A stretch of DNA of 64,000 bases from the NCBI GenBank assembly GCA_964019135.1, contig OZ025256.1, forward strand, positions 15,445,911 through 15,509,910, read 5' to 3'. This document shows, piece after piece, positions 12,301 through 24,300 of this stretch. How positions within the stretch are numbered: position 1 is the first letter of the stretch; every line of letters begins with the position of its first letter. Under the pieces are notes generated by a model. It made no database searches. It was not told where the DNA came from and worked only from the letters and a program-made list of their open reading frames with translations. The stretch is from Arenicola marina. Lineage: Eukaryota; Annelida; Polychaeta; Arenicolidae. A program made the translations under genes and the position numbers.

Positions 12301-15300
12301 ACTCTCTCGTTGCGGTATCTCTTTCTCTTTGCAGTCAGCATTTGCTTTGATGAGTCTATGTCATTTTTCGTAGCCGCGATCTTATCGTTGATAGGCAAAC
12401 AAATCTACGTTATAGTCCTGTCATTGTTATTATCATTGGCGGTGGAGGCGACGATGGAAGTTCTTGGCTTCTCACGCGCTTCCCATCTTAGTGGCTGACC
12501 GGGTGGGGATTGATGTTAATGTTTCACGATGGGGTCCAATGCGGCGTGTTATGGATCTTCAAGGAAAAGAGAATTGGGGAAATAAGGAAAGGGCTGGGGG
12601 CTTATTGTTTCGCGATTGGGTCCAATGCAGAATGTCTTTGAATAAATAAGGGCGAGAAGAAGTGTCCCCGCGCCTCCTCGTTCCCCGGGAAACTTGAATT
12701 GTTTCTCTCTGTGGCATCTGAAACCTTTATTGGAATAGCCATATTGGGGAGGTGGGATGGCGGGGAAGGGGGGTTAGGAAGCGTACTAGACTGCAGACCA
12801 ATCGGTTGATGTGTGAACCCTGCTTCATGCTGAGGCCGTTTTATCCCTTCATCACACTGTTCCAGGAGTGCCCTGGCCCCGCTACCCCGTTATTACGTAT
12901 AGGTGGCGTTATAAACACCCCCCCCCCCCACCTCTGTCTTGTCTTTGAAACTGTCGTCTGGTTTGTCACATGCGCATTTATTACTTGTGTTCGTATGTAT
13001 GTACATGTATACTGGTGTGCGTGTGTGCCGAGTCATATAATGATCCAGTGTATGTTAACCTTAACCATTTTCGCGTTATCCGATATTGCTTCCACACAAA
13101 CTACTCCTATATATGTATATATGTATATATATAATGCAGATATCTGATTCCTTAATATACCACATAAAAAGCGATATATATATATATGTGTTGCATGAAT
13201 ACGATATTCATCTGCTGTAACTGACCCTTGGCGTTGGTGTCAGGCCGTGACAGTAAAACACACATGGCAGCTGCTTGCCGACATCCTGATGTCCATTGGC
13301 TTGCCAGGGTTCTAGGTCGGGCGCAGGGGGCGGGGGCGGTCGAAAGGGGTGAGCTCACCCACAGGATCCGAGTACAGTTCCGGCTACACAGCGTATGTAT
13401 ATTTGTGGTACATTCTCATTTCGGGCCCCGGGAATCTTAGGAGTGTTAACTATTAGGGCATGGCTATCGCGGTCAGTTTGTGAACTAGGATGGACAGATA
13501 GCAGCCAGGTTTCCTTTGATGCCTAGGGCAAGCCACGCCGAGAGACCGCATGTGATTATAGGGGAAGGGAAGGCTCAGTAAGAATGGCGGTCAAAGAAAA
13601 GTACGGTCGCTGATAAGGGTGTTCAGACTGTACTATATACCGTACGTTTGCCGTGTACGTTTGGTACGTGGACACCTGTTGGGCCTGCGTCGGCGAGGGA
13701 CTGCTTCCACTCAGCTCAGCGCCGCGTCGTTTGCTGAAGTCCACGCGGTCGCTTTCCCGCCATGCGGTCGTCTGGCTGGTTGTGTCGTCTGCTGGCACTG
13801 TGCAGACGATGGCTCTTGCCATTTGCCCATCGTCTGGTTTCCCGCCTTTATCGTCTGCTGTCGTCTGCGCCACGCTGTCTGTGCTGCTGCGGCTGTTTTG
13901 CCTGCGACTGGACGCGCCAGCCGTCTCCACCCACACCGTCTGGCTATAAAACACCGGGCTCCGGCGAGGATGGCGACATCGCCAGGGTTAGTCTCTGCAG
14001 TTGGTCAACATGGATGGCGGCTTAGACGGATGGATGCCTAGCCATTGCGCGGGCCTACTGATCAGACAGAAATAGTCTTGAAATATAGCCGGCCTGTGTT
14101 GTTATATTGTTCGGATTATTTCCTTGTCTGGAGTGTTTTGTTGATTTCGTGTTGCCAATGATGTATAGGAGGAATGCACCTCTGTTGATGTCAGTTAAAC
14201 TGGAATCAATATCTTGTTGTGTTGCTCATCGAAATCCGCTATTATATCTTCACAGAATGTGTCTCCTAATTTGCTCAATGTACACAGCGTCACAGCCCAT
14301 TTGTGGGTCTTGTTAATGTTCGTTTTAGAAAACGATGAGGTTCCATCGTGTGTTATGTCTTGCACATAATCAGTTTGAGGCTTGGGATCTAGTTGTTTCG
14401 TAAAAGGCCAGCCATAGAGGCCGTGTGATCTCATCCCGAGGGATTTGTTTATCCCCGAGTAGGACAGGGTGAGGAGGGGGGGGGGGGGCTCTTCTTTCTC
14501 AAGGCGGACGGATCAGCGCGAATCAATGCTGGGCGACAGCATGGCACTGACTGCAGCAAGGTGAAACATCGGTCATGATCGTAAAAATTGACAAATTCAG
14601 CCGGGTTCGAGTCCCAGAGTTCTGGGTAGCGTGTGTATTTTTCATTTCATTCTATCTGTGACGGCTCCTGGTACCGCAGTGTCTGCAGCATCAGATTGGG
14701 ATCCAGTACTCTCTACATGTCTTTTAGATATGTTTTACTTCAGTCGACTGATATGAGGATATCAGACGTAGCGTATATATATATATATGTCACCGATCAC
14801 ATGCCCTCCCCACCCATCCCCTTGTGTATTCCCCACTGGACTTTCAATATGGGTGTCTCGTTGATAAGGACTCCGTATTCTGGCCAGACAAGACACCACC
14901 TGAAGCCGCCCCCTCCTTTCCCAACCCCATTTGACTACTCTTTCTATGTTTCTTGGCATGAAGCGACACCTAGCGACGCACTTTTCGTTGAGACTTCCGG
15001 CGGTGATGCTTCCACCCCACGTGGTCACGAAGCGAGTTCGCTGTGACATTTGCCTGTGGCTCTATGTCTGAGCCTGATATTTAAATTTCTACCCTGACGG
15101 CCGCCCACCACGGAAAGGCGGTCGCAGCTCGTATCTCGTGTAATTTTTGTGGCTATTTGGCCGGTCGGCTTTGATTTCCTGCGCTCAATTAAAGAACCAG
15201 CTTTTGGGTAAATGAATTCGTAGGAAAATTAACGTAATATACCCAAGGAAGGGTAATATTTAAGCCCTCTGGGTGGTTGTGCAGAGTATGTGGCTCATAG

Positions 15301-18300
15301 CCTTGTTAGTGCGACACGCTTTAGTCACAAAAATATCTGTACAAACTCAGGCATCAACTCTAACGATCAAGGCCGTAATTTTCGCGCCAAGTGACGTAGT
15401 TGCAGGTTCCGGTTTAATTGGTAAATATAGGCAAAGGAAGGGTTTATGTAAATAGTTAAGTAATGGTATTTTTGAGAAAAGAGGGAACAAGTAGGTGTTC
15501 GATGTGTTGAGGTGGCCAATATCTGGAGCTGGACTTGTAACATTTGTATCACTAGCTGGTTCCTGGGTATTTCCCCTAAGCAGGGTTAATGCCCAGCCCG
15601 GTGTGTAATGATGCTACACCATTATCACAATGTAATGCCACTGTATCATTATCACAGTGTAATGGCACTGTCATTATCACAGTGTAATGATGCAATATTG
15701 TATTGCCCATGTAATAGGTTTACAATGCTGTATCACTCTTCACAGGGCTGTAAACGGCTCTTCGGGGGGGTCACCCTGTGGCCTAGTTTGTAGCGTGTTC
15801 GCCTATTATAGAGAGTCGTGTGCGCTCTGATGGGCCATCCCAAACGGCCGGTGCGATATCTCGGTATAAAGATGCAATGTTTGTTTTTGCAAAGAGTAGG
15901 GGATTACTATCGGAGACATGAATCATGTCTTCCCTCCATCCCTTTCCATTATTGCAACGGTCACCCGAGAGCCTAACGGCACGTGGATCGGTGGTTCGCG
16001 CCCTCGCTGTGGCCATGTCTGTGTGGTCACCGGATAAAGATCACATGTTCTTCTTCGCGAAAAGTAGGGGGTTACCCCGGGGGACATGGCTCCACTCTCC
16101 ATTCCTTCTCCCATTGACGCGATATGACCAAAAGCGGTTGAAGCGTTCTGAATATACAACCAACCTGCCATTAGCGCAATACGATATATATACAGAGGTT
16201 GAATAGTCCTACTGAAACCAACCAACCTACCAGATGTTGGTTTTTTGCATACTTACTTGACTGGAGGTGAGCGTAGAAAACACCATCGGCTTTGATGCCA
16301 TCTTATTGGGACCTCCACCCAAGTTACGTTCGCCGCTTTAAAGGGGAGCTGTCCCGTTGTAATTCCTCGCAACCTCTTACTAACGGCCACATGTGTCTGA
16401 ATAACCGCGCGTCTCGTCTTTAGACAATGAGGCTCATTGCTACATGTGCAGATTGAGGTTGGACTGTACTCAGCAGTGACATTTGGCTTTCATCTCTGAC
16501 GGAAGGACGTTTCTTTCTCTAGACCCCCCTCCCTCCCTCCGCCCCCCTCCCTCCCTCCGCCCCCCCCCCCCGACGCTCCCTACCCACCCCCCCCCCCAGC
16601 CCTCTGTGGGCCACATGTAAGCCTCGTGTTGACTCAACGACGCACCACCCGTAACGGGGGAACAATAGACCCGAGGTCAAAGGTCAGGGTGTGAAATGTG
16701 TGAGTCTTGAGCTCTTTATGTTACAGATAAATTATGAAGTTTGTTTTTTATTATTTATTCGCCGACTTCTCGCATGCGTGGTGACGTTGTATGCGCCACT
16801 TCGCTTGTATCTGGCTGTTTCGTCATGTTTGCTCGCCCTTTTCCGAGGTTTGACTTTCAGGGTTTGTCACTGGCCCGACCCCCAGCATAAAGGGACCTCC
16901 TGGTACTCGGTGGAGCGAGGCAAGGGTCTATATAAGTCTCACCGGGGAAACCTTGGCTAAGATGAAAGAGAGCTTGAGGGAAACACAATAAGACATATAT
17001 AACGCGTAGACTACATGCAGCTCGTCTGCCCAAAATACTCATTATTAAAGTTATGTCCCAGGTAATGACGTGATCCAATCGTAGGTTTCAAGATATTAAA
17101 TAATAAGACAAATAATGATGGAGACCTACCTACGAAGATGTATTACCTTCTCATGAATAGACGTTAGAGAGATTGGAAGGGAGCCTCCATGGCTCAATTG
17201 GTAGGCAGGCAGAGCACAGGTCGTGGGTTCGCGCCCTGGCACCCGCATTGGGGGCGTTTTGATCCAACCCCTATTTCATTTTTTTTTATATAAACTTTAT
17301 TTATTTTACTAGGTTCACAACAGCAAATTCACATATTAATGTTCACCTCGAAACGGCTTATTTCATTGTCTCATGAGGTTTGTTTCCATGCCAAATTTAA
17401 CCTGCATATGCACAAAAGCGGCCGATAAAAACACCAGAATTTGTTGATTTTCCGACCGCTGTCATTAAGTATTGTTTCTGCGTTGCCGATGTCGCATAAT
17501 AAGTGCGCCGTGCGTCGTAATGTGTCATAGACCACACAGTACCTGAGACGAACTGAACAGCCACACGTGAACAAAACCCATGTAATGCCAGTCTAGATAT
17601 TGCCCCTCTTACAAATGTTGCACTCAGTTTCCGAACAGGCGTCCGTATGTCTTATACATACGATATTCAATATGTGGGGTCTAAAGAAATACTGCAGAAA
17701 AGGTGAACGTCAATTTAATGGACAAAACATCTTATTTACATTTGTTTTTACATGGAAGCAAATAGTTCTAAAGTAGTTTATTGCGTACTATTGGCTGGCC
17801 TCCAGCCCTGGTACAATTAATTAGTACAAAAAAAAAGAGAAACACAGCGACAAAAAAAGAAATACAAAAGTGCGCTAATGTGGAGATAACACCTCTTGCC
17901 TTCTCTTTCTCAAGGCAGCGACGATAAATTTACATAGTCCGTATAATGTCTTCTCATTTTCGCTGCTCATCAATTGCACAAAACTGTCTATTGATGGATA
18001 ATTATAATAAACGGGGCTAATATACTTTTGTCGAAGATCGGCGTATAAATGACATTTAAGTAGGAAATGGATTTGAGACTCGACTTCGTCAACACAGATT
18101 CCTAGGCAATACGGACACAGTCTCTCCTCTAAGGGCATGTTTAAATGTCTACCTTTTTCTATCATAAGATCATGGTTACCACATCTGAATCTACTATAGG
18201 CCTTTCTTAATCGTTCACTCTTAATTACTTTTAAATAGCGTTCCGGGTTTAATAGGGTCTTATAAAAGCAATATTCTTTCGATAATAAGCAAATAGTACT

Positions 18301-21300
18301 GTATGAGGATTAGATTAATCTTGAGAAACGTAATAATTCCTCTTGTTTTATCTCGGGGTAGTACTTGGCCTCTGTCAGTCATGTAGGCACATTTGCAGGG
18401 AGAGACACAATCGACTGCCCGATTGCCTGGGACAGTTAAATTACATGGTCGGACAGGTCAGAATACTGGTTGTATGCCCGACTGGACAGGTTTAGACTGC
18501 GCCCAGCAGATTGATCACTACGATTCATAACATTAGAATCGTCGAAATCCTTGAAAATAGCACAGTAAATAAATTGTTTCTTGGTTTTATCAACCTTGTT
18601 GTTTCTCAAATTTATAGTAAAAAAAAATTGATGTCAATCTCAACACCGCGTGCCCGACAGGACAGGCGACATCCCAAGTTAATGTCTGTCCCTGATCAGC
18701 AGCCGAACAGCGTATATATAGACGTGATATAATTGTGTTCTGTATTATCATTGTGTTCTGGTCAAACAGAAACGGTTCTGCGCGATGAATGTTAATGTGA
18801 CCCCGACTGTCCTGTTTCTCTTCACCAGGCCAAGGTGGAGGCTTCTCTCAGCTGGCTCTTCACCAAGGCCTACGGCAAGAACATTCCACAGGACTTCGTC
18901 GACCCGTTGTACGAAGACAAACAGGTAGGCTACATACATGTCACTTAGGAGCCTCCGTATAACACCCGCCTGGAGAGATCAATAGGTCCCTGGTTCGAAC
19001 CCCGGGTGTGGGCGATGTAATCTGGGGGATATGTCACCGGGGGATCCTGGGCCACATTTAGTTCTCGTCCACACAATACTGGCCTAAAGCATCGATCGTC
19101 GCGTTACAAGTGGGCCACGCCGTCCGGTAAGTATGTTTGGGTGACTGCCAGACCCAAGTGTCAACCTCCCCCCCCCCCCCCGCCACTCCCTCCCTGGCAA
19201 TGTATACGCTTTTAGGCGTGTAGTGTCTTGTTGTGTCTTCCCTTGCGCGTAGTGACGACAGTATAGTATCGGGGCAGGGTATTAAGCAAAGACCCGGTTG
19301 GGTGGACAGTCTCAGTTTTGGCGGGCCGTTTTTCAGATGGGTGATAGGTAAGGTGCCGCTCAAAAGCGGAGCCATTTGGTCACGATATCTCGAAAAGAAA
19401 AAACCATTGCTCGTATATGACGATGAGAACTGCGGCTATTTATTGAATTATAAATTGCGCGTTCAAAGTGCGACAGCTTGATCGGCTGGCGCCATGTTGT
19501 TTTTATACACTATAACAAAAAAAATACCACCCAAAATTCTGGCTAATACCCTGTTAATCTGGGTGTCATTATTTCATCTTGGATCCCGGAGTAAGTCGGC
19601 CTACTGTCATGTCGTCGCAACTTCAGTACTAAGTTGGTGTCTAGCTCAGATGTCAAGCGTGCAAAGCTACAGATCAATAGGTCGTGGGTTCGAACCACTG
19701 ACATCTGCATGTGGAGGATGCTTCATCCTCCCCGAGATCATTGAGCTGGAAGGTTTCTAGACCCAATGTGACCTTTATGGGCACACCAGTGTCACAAAGG
19801 TCAATCCTCCTTTATGGGCACACCAGTGTCACAAAAGTCAATCCTCCTTTATGGGCACACCAGTGTCACAAAGGTCAATCCTCCTTTATGGGCACACCAG
19901 TGTCACAAAAGTCAATCCTCTTTCTCTTATTCGTGTTTTAACATTTATGGCCACACCAGTGTCACACAAAAGTCAATCCTCCTTTATGGGCACACCAGTG
20001 TCACAAAGGTCAATCCTCCTTTATGGGCACACCAGTGTCACAAAAGTCAATCCTCCTTCTCTTATTCGTGTTTTAACATTTATGGCCACACCAGTGTCAC
20101 ACAGAAGTCAATCCTCCTTTATGGGCACACCAGTGTCACAAAGGTCAATCCTCCTTCTCTTATTCGTGTTTTAACATATATGGGCACACCAGTGTCACAC
20201 AAAAGTCAATCCTACTTTATGGCCACACCAGTGTCACAAAAGTCAATCCTCCTTTATGGGCGCACCAGTGTCACAAAAGTCAATCCTCCTTTATGGGCAC
20301 ACCAGTGTCACAAAGGTCAATCCTCCTTTATGGGCACACCAGTGTCACAAAGGTCAATCCTCCTTTATGGGCACACCAGTGTCACAAAGGTCAATCCTTC
20401 TTTATGGGCACACCAGTGTCACAAAGGTCAATCCTCCTTCATGGGCACACCAGTGTCACAAAAGTCAATCCTCCTTCTCTTATTCGTGTTTTAACATTTA
20501 TGGCCACACCAGTGTCACACAGAAGTCAATCCTTCTTTATGGGCACACCAGTGTCACAAAAGTCAATCCTCCTTTATGGGCACACCAGTGTCACAAAGGT
20601 CAATCCTCCTTTATGGGCACACCAGTGTCACAAAAGTCAATCCTCCTTCTCTTATTCGTGTTTTAACATTTATGGCCACACCAGTGTCACACAGAAGTCA
20701 ATCCTTCTTTATGGGCACACCAGTGTCACACAAAAGTCAATCCTACTTTATGGCCACACCAGTGTCACAAAAGTCAATCCTCCTTTATGGGCGCACCAGT
20801 GTCACAAAAGTCAATCCTCCTTTATGGGCACACCAGTGTCACAAAAGTCAATCCTTCTTCTCTTATTCGTGTTTTAACCTTTATGGGCACACCAGTGTCA
20901 CAAAAGTCAATCCTCCTTCTCTTATTGGTGTTTTAACCTTTATGGGCACACCAGTGTCACAAAAGTCAATCCTTCTTTATGGGCACACCAGTGTCACAAA
21001 AGTCAATCCTCCTTCTCTTATTCGTGTTTTAACCTTTATGGGCACACCAGTGTCACACAACAGTCAATCCTACTTTAGGGGCACACCAGTGTCACAAAAG
21101 TCAATCCTTCTCTTATTGGTGTTTTAACCTTTATGGGCACACCAGTGTCACAAAAGTCAATCCTCCTTTATGGGCACACCAGTGTCACAAAGGTCAATCC
21201 TCCTTCTCTTATTGGTGTTTTAACCTTTATGGGCACACCAGTGTCACAAAAGTCAATCCTCCTTCTCTTATTCGTGTTTTAACCTTTATGGGCACACCAG

Positions 21301-24300
21301 TGTCACACACAAGTCAATCCTTCTTTATGGCCACACCAGTGTCACACACAAGTCAATCCTTCTTTATGGGCACACCAGTGTCACAAAGGTCAATCCTCCT
21401 TCATGGGCACACCAGTGTCACAAAAGTCAATCCTCCTTCTCTTATTCCTGTTTTAACCTTTATGGGCACACCAGTGTCACACAAAAGTCAATCGTACTTT
21501 ATGGGCACACCAGTGTCACAAAGGTCAATCCTCCTTTATGGGCACACCAGTGTCACAAAAGTCAATCCTCCTTCTCTTATTCGTGTTTTAACATTTATGG
21601 CCACACCAGTGTCACACAGAAGTCAATCCTTCTTTATGGGCACACCAGTGTCACAAAGGTCAATCCTCCTTTATGGGCACACCAGTGTCACACAAAAGTC
21701 AATCTTTCTTTATGGGCACACCAGTGTCACAAAAGTCAATCCTCCTTTATGGGCACACCAGTGTCACACAAAAGTCAATCATTCTTTATGGGCACACCAG
21801 TGTCACAAAAGTCAATCCTCCTTTATGGGCACACCAGTGTCACAAAAGTCAATCCTTCTTTATGGGCACACTAGTGTCACAAAAGTCAATCCTCCTTTAT
21901 GGGCACACCAGTGTCACAAAAGTCAATCCTTCTTTATGGGCACACCAGTGTCACAAAAGTCAATCCTCTTATTCGTGTTTAAAATGCTTCATAACCCCAA
22001 ACGTTACTGTGTAAAGGGCGTGCTAGTTCTATGGCATGGCTCCCCCAAGCTGGCGACAAGACAGACACCACCCACCTGTTTGAAGGGCGACTGAGCTATG
22101 TAGCCCCCGCCCACCCGACATGTGGACCCCACCCACCCGACATGTAGCCCCCACCCACCCGACATGTAGCCCCCACCCACCCGACATGTGGACCCCACCC
22201 ACCCGACATGTAGCCCCCACCCACCCGACATGTAGTCACCCGACATGTGGGCCCCACCCACCCGACATGTAGCCCCCACCCACCTGACATGTAGCCCCCC
22301 CCTCCCACCCGACATGTAGCCCCCACCCACCCGACATGTAGCCCCCACCCACCCGACATGTAGCCCCCCCCACCCGACATGTACCCCCCCCCCCCCCACC
22401 CGACATGAAGCCCCCCACCCACCCGACATGTAGCCCCACCCCATCCGACATGTAGCCCCCACCCACCCGACATGTAGCCCCCCCCACCCATCCGACATGT
22501 AGCCCCCACCCACCCGACATGAAGCCCCCACCCACCCGACATGTAGCCCCCCACCCCACCCACTCGACATGTAGCCCCACCCATCCGACATGTAGCCCCC
22601 ACCCACCCGACATGTAGCCCCCACCCACCCGACATGTAGCCCCCCCCCACCCACCCGACATGTAGCCCCCACCCACCCGACATGTAGCGCCCACCCACCC
22701 GACATGTAGCCCCCACCCACCCGACATGTAGCCCCCCCCCACTCGACATGTAGCCCCCACCCACCCGACATGTAGCCCCCCCCCACCCACCCCGACATGT
22801 AGCCCCCACCCACCCGACATGTAGCCCCCACCCACCCGACATGTAGCCCCCACCCACCCGACATGTAGCTCCCACCCACCCGTCATGTAGCCCCCACCCA
22901 CCCCGACATGTAGCCCCCCCCCCCACCCACCCGACATGCGGCCCCCACCCACCCGACATGTAGCCCCCACCCACCCCGACATGTAGCCCCCACCCACCCG
23001 ACATGTAGCCCCCACCCATCCGACATGTAGCCCCCCCGCCACCCACCCGACATGTAGCCCCCCCCACCCACCCGACATGTAGCCCCCCCCCACCCACCCG
23101 ACATGTAGCCATGTAACCTTGACCCTGCCAGTTATCGCGATATGATATACACAGGTTAAAGCCTCCTACTCCAAAACTCGACTCGACTGAACTCAACCAA
23201 GACGTATCCCCCCCCCCCCACCCTTCATCCTCCTCCCATTGGTTACAGGTTCTATAGTCAGACCGCCGACAGGAGACCAGTCAGCGGTCTGCCCTGCTCC
23301 GTTGTTGGCAAGCCTACTACAATAGCTATATAATATATAATGTGTCTCGCTCGCCTTACCCTGGGTGATCCCTATTTACCTCATGTGGGCACAAATCTGG
23401 CCTAAAGGGCCGGTCTGTTCACAGAAACATCGCCCCTGGTGGGAGATTTGCACCCCACTTGACATCCTTCTGCCGATGTCTCGTATAACTATATATACTA
23501 ACCACCTATTGGGCTTCCACCTCCCACCACCATCCGCCGCCTGTTTTTACCTCTTAAACGCTCTTAAAGCTATTTTTGTCTCAATACGGATTTAGAGAGA
23601 GACTGGTATTTACACCATAGTGAAGGGGACTAATGATGCGACGAGAATGGTTGATGGATTTTTACGGCGTCGTTTCATGGTTGGCAAGGAGGGATCCATG
23701 CTTAGCTTAATCGGTATGCAGGATGAGCTGTAGTGGTCGGGGGTTCGCACCCTGGTATGTGGAACTGCGACAATTAAGTATCATCCAACAATGTTTCATT
23801 GTCCCAGGTGGTTATCTGATCCCGATAACTGTACAGAAAAGCAGCCTAAAATACCGATACTTTATGTCGCTTTCACGTCGACAGGGTGAACGCCATATAA
23901 AGCCCTCTGTGATCTCCCTACTGATCTCCGCCGACCTGTACTGCAAGGCCTGCCGCAACATCTTTAGGGACCCAAGCCTCAAGTGGGAAGGTGAGACTAT
24001 TGGCCTTTATATTTCTCGTACATAGTTTAGCCGGCTACGGGGCTGTGTCGACGATAATCGCCTGTCCTTCATTCATTTATTTATCCGTGAAATCTGCCAC
24101 ATGTTAAAGCAGCCTACTTACATGCGCCATATTACATTTTTTTACATTTTAGAATCAAGACTAAGAGTACCTCAAAATTATCCTGCACATGTGTTTTATA
24201 TGTCGTTGAGTCTGTAAAAAACAATTTCAACATAAAACTGCGCGGACTAGTTTATCGCGCACGGACGTCCTAGCGAGTCGCGGTCGACATAACACAGAAC

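Larger units (their letters stand above)
6324..18828. other. CAMSAP intron 1 (12.5 kb)
   Basis: No further conserved exon was recognised. It holds an old tandem duplication (7545-7800), a 54-bp duplication (10125-10232), a GC-rich patch (13620-14050), SINE pieces (15835-16175, 17186-17440), a LINE C-terminus (17875-18310) and C-rich low complexity (16520-16600). Stretches 8.0-10.1, 10.3-13.0 and 14.1-15.5 kb show nothing I can name. Confidence 0.7.
18925..23884. other. CAMSAP intron 2 (5 kb), mostly repeats
   Basis: Almost two thirds of this intron is two minisatellites (19770-21975 and 22100-23108). The rest holds SINE-A pieces and a 70-bp inverted copy of exon-4-derived sequence. No conserved exon is seen. 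Confidence 0.9.

Noticed and set aside
19711..22094. Overlapping plus-strand frames of 76-268 codons with GTPVSQKSILLYGHTSVTK repeats
   Set aside because: These are frame-cycling readings of the 37-bp minisatellite inside a CAMSAP intron. The period is not a multiple of three.
22004..23196. Several minus-strand open frames of 285-366 codons rich in GGYMSGGWGLHVGW
   Set aside because: They are translations of the 20-bp minisatellite in different frames. Unit length varies and all frames stay open by composition; no start, splice or family evidence.
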